A stretch of DNA of 64,000 bases from Heligmosomoides polygyrus polygyrus (lineage: Eukaryota; Nematoda; Chromadorea; Rhabditida; Heligmosomidae). This document shows positions 30,446 to 42,700 of the stretch, piece by piece. A program made the position numbers and the translations under genes. The notes under the pieces are model-generated. The model did no database searches. It was not told the DNA's origin and worked only from the letters and a program-made list of their open reading frames with translations. The DNA lies in assembly GCA_947396885.1 (NCBI GenBank), contig OX377202.1, positions 18,352,001 through 18,416,000 on the forward strand, read 5' to 3'. Positions within the stretch are counted from its first letter, which is position 1; each line of letters starts with the position of its first letter.

Positions 30446-31154
30446 CAGTAAAGAGCTGTTCACGGTCGACTAATACTGATTGATTCTCTTGTTTGTGCAG
30501 ATTAAGCACTTCGGATTGGGACTCTCAAGATCTGCTTCTTCCCAAGTAGAATCCATACGTTGAAGGATAATTCGCGTACATGGGATAGAGGGTGGAGAGG
30601 CTTCATAGGAGTTTTCTTGAAGGTTCTGCCACACCAAATCCGCTCATACTATTCTTCGTACGTAGTCGAACCAGTTTTTTTACTGTAATCAGAAGAAAGA
30701 AGAAAAGAAGACGGGCGAGGTGTTCTATTCTCGGGACTTGGGAGAGACGTTTGGTGAGACGTTAGGCCGCTGGGCGTCGGGTAAAAATAACTTTATAACA
30801 AACCTGGTTGGCACAGAAGACGAACAAATAATATGAGGTAGCAGTCCTCTACATCAAGCAGCGAGTTTGATATTGGATGATCACAGCTGATTGAAGTTCG
30901 GTTGATTTCAGAGAAAAAAATTTAACCACATAGGGGAGACTCGTGTTGTGAATCTGTGTCTGCTTAAGACAACAAAACATGTTCCTATGGGGAGAAAAGG
31001 TCTACGCTCTTCGAAGGCTTCTATTCCGAGTTTTTAGCAAGTGAACTTCCAAACGCCTTGTTCCCAACAATTGCCTACACCTGCCAATAGCTTTGTTTGC
31101 ATTGTCGTTTAGGTATTCTTCCCTCTCTTGATTGCTGATGTCACAACAGGGTCT
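30446..31154. other. intergenic, upstream of the ZIP gene
   Basis: No gene recognised. Purine-rich around 30690-30720. Confidence 0.4.
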
Positions 31155-31325
31155 GATGTCTTATCAGGCTTGTCCCATTTTTCTCTTTGACGTGTGCATC
31201 GGTGGTGCCTATTGATAGGCCTATGTGGCTAGGCCCTCTTATTGCCAGGTCGACATCGCGAAAACGGCCTTATCACGCCTAAGCATTTCTCGGTATTCAT
31301 TGACCGCTTCCGCGTTATCAGTCAA
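31155..31325 (+). promoter_or_regulatory. cluster of three TGATAA (GATA-factor) sites upstream of the ZIP gene
   Basis: TTATCA, the complement of TGATAA, occurs at 31161-31166 (in CTTATCAGG, that is CCTGATAAG), 31270-31275 (TGATAAGG) and 31315-31320 (CTGATAACG). Distances to the ATG are about 320, 210 and 165 bp. In nematodes TGATAA sites are bound by intestinal GATA factors of the ELT-2 type. Gut expression of a metal transporter is an inference. Confidence 0.5.
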
Positions 31326-31475
31326 GGCTGCTCCTACGTTTCGCTTAGGCCTTCTCATGAGAAGAATTTGTTTTTTGTAGGCGGTTTATGCATATATTGA
31401 TCTTTTGAGGAGATCGATGTCTTCCTATCCTTTACAATGTTTTGTCGTTTTGAATTGATTTGTAAAGTGAATTTT

Positions 31476-31484
31476 AGATTCAGT
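31476..31484 (+). promoter_or_regulatory. possible spliced-leader trans-splice acceptor
   Basis: TTAGATTCAG ends at 31483, one base before the ATG of the ZIP gene. A close acceptor without an upstream donor is what trans-spliced nematode messages show. A cis-spliced 5' non-coding exon would look the same. Confidence 0.4.
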
Positions 31485-31565
31485 ATGAACATCGACTTAT
31501 TGAAGGGCATCCTTCTTGGCGTCATGGCCCTTACAACTCTTGTGTTTGGTTTGATACCAATTAAG
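31485..31565 (+). CDS. ZIP transporter exon 1 (helix 1)
   Basis: MNIDLLKGILLGVMALTTLV then FGLIPIK (residues 1-27), one hydrophobic helix beginning near residue 5, ending at AAG/GTAAGG. This ATG is chosen because the acceptor-like TTCAG lies just before it and upstream codons are AT-rich and not ZIP-like. Confidence 0.88.
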
Positions 31566-34500
31566 GTAAGGAATAATATTGACAGCAGCCTTCTTGTCTT
31601 CATAGCCGTGCTTCCTTGGAATTAATCAGCTCTGATCTTTCAGCTGATGCAATTTCTCGCTGAAAAGTCCAAAACCATCGAACAAAAGGCCTCCTTCATA
31701 GTTTCACTGCTGTCTTGTTTCGCTGGCGGCGTCTTTCTGTCCGTCAGCTTCTTGGATCTGCTGCCGGAAGCTTAGTGAGTTTTATTACGTCTTTAGACCT
31801 CCGATATAATTCAGCAAATGAGAAAAGAACTAATGTCGCCCAATCATTGAATTGGGTTGCCCGTTGGTTTCTTTTTTACTCGAATTTTACAGCAGTAGGC
31901 TGCAGAATGGTTTCAAGTGTTTTTGCCTTACCCGACGGTTCATGGCGTTGTTGAAGTTAGGAGGTCAAGTCTGTAAAAGACACCGTCTTGGGTGATAGAA
32001 GGGTTTGGATGAGGAGTGATGGAAAAAATGAAATTTTCCATAACAATTTTAAGGAATTTTTGTTGAAACAAACCCGAATATGGGTTAAGTTAATTCATTG
32101 TTCCTCCAAAATTGTTTAGCGAAATTTAGTTTTGTTTCGGAGAAACATATAGGCACTCACTCATGCCATAGACTGTTGTCTAAGAATAAATGATAAAGGA
32201 AAAGAGTCACATAATAAAGAACGGCGTTGCTCAATCACTTTGGGATGCGCCACGCATTCTACTTCTACGGGATGTCGTAGAGGCAATTTGAATGTGTGTT
32301 TGGCTTGCAATGACTTGCGTTGGCCAGACAAACAAACAAGCGCTTTATCGTTACCAAACAATTCTGGCACCAATTCACCGACCCCGGAAGGCTTGGTTGG
32401 CCTGGGCGGGATACCCGAACCAGGAACCTGGTGTCGGGTGCGCGCGACAGCCAGCACCTCCTCCGACTGCGCTACACGCGTCTATCAGTGTGTGGAAGAT
32501 CGAAATGTAGAATGTGACTTATCCCATGCTTGTGATCCATAGAAACTTATCAGCATTGTCTACTCATAAAACCCACTCCTCGGCCGTTATATTCGCATGA
32601 CACCCATTTTTAATAGGTGGTCTCCGAAAAAAATCAAAATAATCTATCGATAGTGGCTGTCTGATCAATATTGTTCACTTTGAGTCATCATACTTTTGTG
32701 ATTTCGAACTTAAAAGGTTAACCATGAAAAGCGATCAATAATTAAGTTCAGATGTAACGTCCGTTCACATGCATAACTAGGACGGGAGGATGAAAACACA
32801 TTCGAACAAATGAACAGATTAGTGTTTTATATACCATTTTCACATTTAACTATACAGTTTCCATTCCACCTACAATCCAAAAATCTTTATTTTAACCTAG
32901 ATGCTTTTTAATTTGTAGCCGAACGCTTATAAAAGAGAAATAAAATTACTGCACGCCGAATTGGAGGTAGTTCATGTTTAAACAGACTTGGTCCAATAAG
33001 GCCAAAATTAAAGAAAATTTTCGGTAAATTTTACACTCACAGTGTGCCTTAACACGTTGACGACGAGAGCGATTTTCGCGTGTCTGGCCCAAGGATAAAG
33101 GCACATGTGACACGATATATCCAGACCCAAACTTCGTCTAGGGATGCCAAATATGATACTAATGTTCATATCAACTGCTATGGCCGGTTAGCCCCCCCCC
33201 CCCCCCGCCCCCCATCCCCCACGGCATTTACTATGGTGGTCGCATGAGAATGATAAAAAGAGACGAAAGAAATGGGTCCGTTGTAGTCAAAACTTTGTCT
33301 AAAAGGATAAAGGACGGAGTTATTCAATCGCCTTTGGGATGCGTCATGCATTCTACTTCTACGGGATGTTGTGGAGGCGAGTTGAATGCGTATTTGGCCA
33401 TACAATGACTTGCGGTGGCCAGCCGATGTACAAGTCAGTGCTTTATCCTTCCAAGACAAATCTGGTATCAATTCACCGACCCCGGAGGGATGGAAGGCTT
33501 GGTTGGCCTGGGCGGGAAATCCGAACCAGGAACGTGGTATCGGGTGCAGACGACAGCCGGCGCCCCCTCCGACTGCGCTCCACGCGCCCAAACTTCGTCT
33601 AGGAGGTTATTTTGCTGCTCATGATGAATTACGTCCGTTTTTAGAATTCCAGCCAACTAGCGAGGGCATGTTGCGATAGACATGTGTAACGCTCACCAGC
33701 GCATGCCTACCGTCACATAACCTGGAGACGTTCTGCCTTGTGGAAGGACGCAGATATTGACTGACATTCGTGGTTCATTGTATATTTATTGCCCGCAAGG
33801 TATGGAAAAAATGTGTGATTGTAAAGCAAGCAAAGAATGAGCAATGGAACAGAGTGATTCAACAATGTGTCGAAGCCAGCGCATAAGGTAAAGCAGTGAT
33901 ACTTCAGTATAGAGGAAACAAAAGGATTATTACGGAATTGAAGACTATTACGAAAGTGAAATTGAGCGCATCTCTAAAGAGCGGTGATAAGATTTGTTCC
34001 CATCTTCTCACATAACTCCTCCACAGAGTTTGGGGAAAACTGGTGGTCCTGACACGACAGCCGATAAGGAAGGAAACCGGCAGTGATCGTCCGAAAGGAC
34101 ATCGGCATCGTGTTCAACATCCTGGACTACCTCTCAGGACGAAGGTTGTATGGGCCGGACACCATTCTTGCTAAAATAATATACAGTCGCGCACCATTGC
34201 ACGACATCATCCCACGGGACAGGCTGGCTATCGCGCACCATTAAGCGACAGTGTCATCAAGTTGTTAAAAAAAAATGACTCCATGCGTGATAAGACACAA
34301 CATTTTTATCATTTGCCCTGAAACAATATTTTTAGGAATACTCTAAGGTGCTGGGAAGCATATAGTTTGGTAGTGGATTATCTTAAAAAAACTGCTTTGT
34401 GCATTCGTACTATTTATCGCGTTCCGAGTTGAATTTACATTGTGAATCCTACTTATTTTTATATGCGTGTGGATATATCAATTAAATTGCACTTTCACAA

Positions 34501-36673
34501 TAAAAAATATAAAGGATAAAGCATAAAGGACCGGGTTATTCAATCTCTTTGGGATGCGCCACGCATTCTACTTCTACGGGATGTCGTGGAGGCAACTTGA
34601 ATGCGTATTTGGCCATACAATGACTTGCGGTGGCCAGCCGGTGAACAAGTCAGCGCATTATCCTTCCCGGACAAGTCTGGTAGCAATTCACCGACACCGG
34701 AGTGATGGAAGGCTTGGTTGGCCTGGGCGGAAAATCCGAACCGGGAACCTGGTACCGGGTGCAGGCGACAGTCGGCACCTCCTCCAACTGCGCTACACAC
34801 ACCCTATAAAAATATAAGAAATAAAATTCAAATTAACATTGCAATGTAATTTGCAATATTTCAGGACAATGTACAGCACAATCTTTTTCACACACCTTTG
34901 TATCGGAGCGCTGTAGCGTGTAGCGTGTAGCGCTTCAGAATCAACATGAAAATAGCAAAACATGAAAATAAAAAAACAACAACAAGACCAAAAATGTCAA
35001 TAAGACCATGGAAGAGCAGTTTCGCTAAAACAAATGTATCTATTTTTTCCTAAGACGAGCTCATTAGAAAAGCATACGAATTTTTCCTTAGGGCACCCTG
35101 TTTGTGTATAAGAGCAAGTTTTCTTAAAACAAACAGTGCTTTTTTTATTGAATAAAACCTGTCTACTTTAGGCTTTAGCCACGTGTACTTTATTTTGAAA
35201 AGTTGTTACAGTTTTAAAATAAAGTATTCAATTTAAAGTTAAAAGAGTACATGGGACAAAAAATCAGGTTGCTCCTAATCCAGCTCCTGTTGCTTCAACC
35301 AATTTTGTGTCTTTATATCTATCAGATGTTTATTGTTCTAAATATTATTGAACTAAGCCATTTCCTAGTCCGTAACCTGAAAGACTTTACCTTCTGAATA
35401 CGCCAGAAATTACGATTTTATAAGAAAAAAGGGTGATGACGATTGCACTCATAGAAAAAGCAGGATGTTGCATGTTATTGTAAGTTAAGGGCAATGTGTC
35501 TGCTACGCTAAGTTTCTTTGCTAGCCCCTCGTAGTTTAATCAGCCCCATCCAACGACTTTCAGCATTTTCTTTTTCTCTATAGCAGCTTTTTGTTGTTAT
35601 ATTCGCCCCACATAAAAACAAGCGATTGTTTGAAGTGCAAGCTTCTGGTCCACGTCACACACCCCCACTCGGTGACAACTGAACGTAACTGTCGTGAGCT
35701 TTGGTCATATCTACGCTGATAGCACGAGCGTAGAGTAAAGTGCATCCATTGGAATTTCGGAAGCACGGGTCGCTGACGTGTTCAATTGATGGAGTTTCTG
35801 GATCAGTGAAACTTAGGAGCTCATGTTACGCCAGAAAAACGTTTTAAACAAACTGGTTTTTGAACAAACGAGCAAGACGCCCCTAAGTAAGCGAACACCG
35901 CTTCTGAGCTTTTTTTGGCAAAAAAAGCGGACATGTCTTTCCTTCACTTAATTTTCTTTAAGTCTCTAGTGGCTGGGATCGAGGTTGTTGGCTGTAACAA
36001 CGATGTTTGGTTGCGATCAAAACTCTAGCGCCAGGCGGGATTCGGACACGGATGGGTGCTGACGGCTTCCACGAGATGTGGATCAGCCTGCATCGCTTGA
36101 ATACTCATTAAATCCCTAGCTTACTTCCTCCTTTTCAGCTTGCTTATAAGTCTATTTTTTAGCAGAAACAACAACGAAGAAGTCGTTGTGAAAGAAAAAT
36201 TTGAAAATCATTCACCACTGACCAGTGCGGCGGAACAGCAACTGTGCATGTAGTAATCCAACATTCATATTGAGTCGCACAACGGGATTGCGCCATGCGC
36301 ACTAAGTGAACGCATGGCGCAATCTCTTCGTGTAACGCACCAAAAGATCTATGCTCTTCTACATTTTGAAAAAAATTCCTGAAACATTCTCATAGCGGAC
36401 ACATAAAAATGTTCTGGCCACCGAAACATTATGGCCATATTTCTTGGACAACTTTTGTAATCGCTTTAAAATGGGAAGGTTGAAGTACTCCTTGAGGGAA
36501 TCTTCTTGAGACTTCAGTTTTATTCCATAGTTATGACAATTTGGTTTTAGAAGGTGTATAGTTTGATTTAAAAGTAATCCCACTTGAGCTGTGAGTAGGT
36601 GGAACGCGGTTTAGTTTGAAACAGGTTCAGTTTGAGTTCCCAGAAGTCCACTTTTAACACAGCAAGTGAAAAC

Positions 36674-36724
<51 letters not shown>

Positions 36725-39700
36725 CCGCAGGAAGGCCACATCCATTGCTTAATGGGAGGGGTACCAAGCAATGACCATAGCGCGATATTCGAATTCAGAA
36801 GCTCTGACAATTGTAGAGAGATTGAAGACGTTCCTTAAAACGTGCTATGAAGTTCTGAACTATCGATCTACAACGCCAGCCATCGCGGTAATCCGAAACC
36901 TACCTAGAGCACCGGTTTCCTGCGCAAGTTTGCCTGCACTTGTCCGATTTCGAAAACTAAAATATTGCAGGACTATTCAGTAATTCTCTGCACTCGCCAC
37001 CCTTCACCGGTTTTGTAGAGAACATTTGCTCTCCGAGAGTCTGCAGCATCCTAATCTTATTAGACAGGGACAGTACGATAAACTTTATCACACCACCGAA
37101 AACAGAGATCCAAACTGTCAAAACCAGTTCGTCCTTTTCTTGAAATGCTACGCGCTTGATTTTACCCTGCTTTGTATATCACTTTGGCTCCCCCCCCCCC
37201 CTATGAAGTGCGATGCAAATCGATAGAAACATCGTTGGTTTGTCCTTTCCACATTGGTGCAGCAACTTTCTAGATTCCGTCTCTAATCACGAATGAATTC
37301 TCGATCGTGGATTTGCGTCCATTCTATTAGATAGGATCAGCATGAATCCATCATAAACTAATTGACTAGAAGTTATTACCAAACGGGATGTAGATCAAGG
37401 AATACTCGCCTCTCTTCCCCGAAAAACTGATGAGTCGGTTTCAAAAAGCTTGTTCACAGGACAGTATCTTCTGCAACAGTAACACATTAAAGCATCAAGA
37501 AACAATTCTAAAGGAAAATGGTAATGAGTTGTAGGAGTAGACCATTAGAGTGAGCCAATCTCTGTAACCCGGTCCACATAAATTTGGACGCCAGCTGGTT
37601 GTTGATCAAAGATCACTTTTACGAAAATTTACGATTTACGACCCAAATGTCATAGAGGAGTAGATCATTAGAGCTGGAACGGTTTGAGTCCCGCCTGGCG
37701 CTAGAGTTCTGATCGCAGCCAAACATCGTGGCAACAATTTTTTCCTAATTTTTCCCACTATGGTGTCAGAACACCCTGATCGCTTTGCGACGTTGTCGTT
37801 CGAAACCCTATAATTTTCAAAAATTTTGAAATTTTTCTATTCAATTCGGATGTTTTGAATAGATGGTCATTACATACTCAAAGAGTTTGAGTGTTTTGTG
37901 AGTTCTGGACGCCTCGTTAGATCCGAAAATCACGGATAGCCTTACGCTGGGTGACGCGCTCTGGGCGCAGTTCAGGATAAATTGGCATCTGAAAAGGATG
38001 CGTGACGTTATGTAGAAGTGAGGTGCATGGCGCATTCTACAGGGTGCTAGTTAGTTCTGAGATTTGTCCTTTTATCCTTCCTACTGTTCACTTGACGATT
38101 TCAGTGAGTCGTTCCTGAGTTGGAAAACTGCATCCGGTTTCGATAGCGACTATCCGTACGTACCGCTCTTCTTCTCGGTTGGTTTCTTCATGGTGAAGCT
38201 GCTCGAAGAGGTCATAGGCAAATTTTGTGGACACGAAGATGCCGAGTACGTGGCTATGTATGAGATATTTGTCTTCTATTTTTTCATAGTAAATCTTTGA
38301 TTTCCAGAGAATTTCGAAGAATGCATGCTGCCACTTTTGTCTCAATCATCTCATGCATCGAGGATATAGAACGAAGCAGTCGTGCTGTAAGTGTAGCTAC
38401 TATAGCATAAAGATCACTTTGTTAGTATTGAACAGTTCACACAGTTCTGGATGTCAGAAACTTTTTCAAAATGAAAGTGAAATCATTGCGAAGTACAAGA
38501 AAGGGCTTTTTAATGCTTCACAACGCGTTTTGCTTTATAAAAATGAGATTCTTCTATGGGAATTTCTTTAGATATTTTATTTCGCGTTCATACTAACCAT
38601 GAGGTCTGCTCTATCTCAAAAACAACTCCAATACAAATATACAGCGAACACAATACAAAAGAGCAGTATAGTTCTGCTCGAACGATTATATTCAACCGAA
38701 TAGTTTAAGCGAATAGTCGAAAAAACCATATTTCTAGAATTCCAAACACTCGTTCTAGTTCGAACATCGAAAAGGAGCCATACTCGAATATTATTCCAAA
38801 ATCGATTAGTTGAACATTATTCAAAAATCGAGTAGTTTTATTCGAATATCGAATAGACTTCTGACCTTTAGATAGAAACCTGATTAGAACAAATTATTAG
38901 AGTATTCCAATCTCTAAATAAACGATGAGAGATGGCGCTTATTCCATTTTGTTCAATCGAAAAAATTTATGTGCGAATAAATTCGTTCGTTCATTCGCTC
39001 GAAACTTTTCATCATCGAATTTATTGGTTCATTCATTCGATAAGATTTCTTAAAAGCACAACTATATAGACTAGTATTAGTATTAGGACACAAAAAGAAC
39101 TGTCGAACTATGATGCAGGATATGAGCTTCTTACACAAGGTATGAGGCAGAACAGATGAAGGGGTTCGCTCCAAAATGGAAACGTGCACGATTGAGCACT
39201 CAGAACGGTTCACTTTTTAAAAATACTCAAACTTAGGAATACCGAAGGCATTTTTAAACCTTGAGTAGCTGGTTGCTGAGCTTGCACACAGTTATAGCGA
39301 TATTTGGTTGCGAACCTTAACACTAACACTCGACGGGACTCGATCCCGAACCCTCTGCATAGCTGGCTGCTTTGCCATTACACCACCGGCGCTGTCTCTT
39401 CAAACTCAAATTCCTAAGTTCATTACGGGACCACACTACTAGCAACTTGGGCAGCCCAAGCTTAACGTTGCTAGGCTAAACGTCTAAACCTTTATTTTTG
39501 GTTGCTTTGACCTACGATCAATGACGCCAAGATCGATAAAGCGTTCTTGTGAAATATCTAATTTTGAAAATTCAGAAAACTCATGCCAAGATGGTGCAGT
39601 CGCTCACCTTTGTCATTGCTCTAATGTTCCACGCCAGCTTGGAAGGATTCGCTTTCGGAGTGCAGGTGCGACTTATCTCTTATTATGCAGTGAACTTTTG

Positions 39701-42700
39701 CTAGCTTTTAACTTTTTATTCTATTTTTGACGTCTTATTTAAACCATTTTTATTTCCTCTGTTTCGCTGCAGGGGAGTCCCAGCTGGTGCTACAAATGGC
39801 GTAAATCGAATGAGGTGGCGTAGTTCCTTGCGTACCTTTCGTGCTCTAGACTGTAGCACTGTATTCTTCACCAGACGTTTCCTGCCGGCCGCCAAACGTC
39901 TGGTTGGGGCTTCGCCCCAAACCCGGGGAATAGAACACCCCGAACGTCTCTTGTCCTCTTTAGGCTTTCTCTCATTCATTACAGTAAAAAAAACAGGTTT
40001 TGCTACTCGGAACAGGTGTGAGCCACGATTTCAATTCCTGGAACATTTCGGAGGGCAATTGGATAATTCCTCAGGTACTGGCCAGCAGCGATATCTATGT
40101 GCACAGCGTAGTCACTCCTGAGCAGTGGTACAGGTAAAGTTGCTACTAATAACAGGGTGGCTGGAAAGTATGAGTCGCAATTTCCCGACAGAGTAGCTGA
40201 AAAATTCCCGTTTCTGATAGGGTTTATAAACACATTTGGTGGGTAAGTGTAGTCTTTCCGTATAGCACTTGTGCTTATCCAAAATTTTTCGGACGCAGCG
40301 TGGTCGGGTAACGCCATCTATCGAGAATTCGAATGAGCGAACAAACGAATAACCCCATTTTTTCGGTTATTCAAATTTCGGGTAGTCGAATAGCCCCATT
40401 TCTCGGTTATTCGAATTTTCGTATATTCCAATAACCCCGTTTTTCGCTTATTCGAATTTCCGAATAAACGAATGTTCGAATACATCGAATAATCCATTAA
40501 ACTTCATGAATAATAAAGACGGTGATTTTTCCTTTAAACAAGACATCGTCTAACATGGGTCGTGCTTCAGTCGACATGCCGAAGAAGTCGCCCACCGTGC
40601 TTGGCAATTTGGAACAGTAAAGGCCTCCGCACACTTTTGCGGCAACGCGGCACACGGCAAGCAGCAAAACTGCCTCGTGGGCGGCAAAAGTGCCGCTTAG
40701 GAGGCACTCATCCTCAGCTTTGTCACCCTACTCCATCGCCTATGCGGCTTCATTGTCATTATTATCATCACATCAATATTAGGTTCCATGACAAAGCGGC
40801 TGCAGCGGCAATAATGGGTTGAATAACTATTGCTACAACTGCGTGCGGCAGATCAGCTGCTAGCTCTGCGTCTCTGCCCTATACTTATGGATACTGATAG
40901 ATAAAGATAGGGCAGTAGCGTTGCCGCACAAGTCTGCGGAGATCCTAGGGGGGGGGGGGGGTCAGAGGGCGGATTCATCAATGACTTACATAACTTTAAC
41001 GGAGAATTGTAAGCGAAAAGCCCAGATAACGCGGCTTCTCAGGCGATATGGTGAGCGATAGGCCGCGTTACCTGAGCTTTTCGTTTACAATTGTCCGTTA
41101 AAGTTACACCAGAAGTTCAACGGCGTGCCGGCCGCCAAACGTCTGGTTGGGGGGTTCGCCCCAAACCCGGAGAGTAGAACACCCGAACGTCTTCTTGTCC
41201 CCTTAGGCCTTCTCTTATTCATTACAGTAAAAAAACTGCAAAAACTGCAGAATTGTATAGCAGAATAGGAGGGCAAAATCTTCAAAACTGCCCCTCTGAT
41301 GCCTCACCCTCTATTGCACGCACGCGATTCATTCTCTGAAGTACTCGTTCTATTTATTAATTATGGTCCTCTTTAATGGTTCTATTACTGGACCCTTTAC
41401 TGAACCTCCTTATCTGGTGTTCCCCTCATTGGCTCCCTTACTGGTCCCCCCTTTCACTGGTTTCCCTTTATTGGTGAACCCTTTACAGGTCCACCTTCCC
41501 CCCCCCCCCCCATTCATGGGCCCCCTTTCCTCCTTCACCGGTCCCATCCTCACTGGTCCCCTTTTACTGGTTCCTCTTCAGTGGTCCCCCCTTTATTGTC
41601 AACCCTTTCGCGGTTCACCCTTCACTACCCCCTCCTCTCCCTCTTCGTCGGTCCCTACTACTGCTCTCAGCTTCATCGAACCTCGATTTACTGGTCCCCT
41701 TTTCATCGGTCCCCTATCCTTCACCGGTCCCATTATTGGATCCATCCTTCACTGGTACCCCTTTTGCCGGTCCCCTCTTCACTGGTCCCCTTTATTGGTC
41801 AACCTTTTACCGGTCCCTCCTTGCTGGACCACCATCCTTCACCGCTCCCCCATTACTGGTAACACGGTCGTCTGAATCCACACAGGGCTTTCGCGACATC
41901 TCTGCCACCTCTTCTGAACCGAGGCACCTGATGAAAGATGTCGATGACATGTCTTCTCAAGCCGGACGTCCTTTGCGCGACATCCTTGACACGTCGCCTG
42001 AATCCGAACACCACTTGCGCGACATTGGTGTCACCTCTTCTCAACCCGGACGTCCTTTGCGCAACATTGGTGGCATGTCTTCTGACCGCGTTTGAGCAAC
42101 GTCGATGAAATCTCTTCTGAACTAGGGCACTCGCTTTCTCGATGTCGATGCCACATGCTCGGAACACGGACGTGACATTGGCGACACGTCTTCTGACCGC
42201 TCTCAACACGACGTAGGTCACACCACACACACTACACCCCCCCCCCCAATCCACACACTTTCCCCCAACACACTCTTCCAGCACTTCTGTGCAAACAAAC
42301 ACACACACTCACACAGACAAACGACCGTTCTCGATTATATATAGTAGGATATTCAAGATGCTTCGCTTGAGCTAAGAAATTGTTGAGGTTATTATGTTAA
42401 GCTTGAGGAAAATTACAGTCATAGTTGCAGGAACCATAGGGATAAATTTAAGGCAGACATGGAAGGATTCGTTTGAATCCTTCGAGCGAATACCGATCCT
42501 TGCGCTTGACATTTTCGCTATTTTTCATGACAAATCATAGATATCTTTCTTGTTTTTTTGTTGTTGTTATGTTGGTTGTTGGCTACTGCAAACATAAGCA
42601 TAAACAAACCCTAGCTTTCAGGAGACGACAATGTCCGTGGCGTCGTTGTTCTGCGGAATCATCGTGCACAAGGCGGTGGTCTCGTTCTCAGTCGGCATGA

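Noticed and set aside
33339..33679. Several overlapping frames of 60 to 100 codons over SINE-A copies
   Set aside because: The same frames recur in each SINE copy, and they reflect the repeat, not genes.
38064..38300. 78-codon frame around ZIP exon 3 as a separate gene
   Set aside because: The part before 38105 is intron and the part after 38245 runs into intron 3. The ZIP splice structure explains it.
41363..41875. 170-codon Pro-, Phe- and Ser-rich frame
   Set aside because: It translates a short-unit minisatellite inside ZIP intron 5, and open frames of this kind follow from the unit length.
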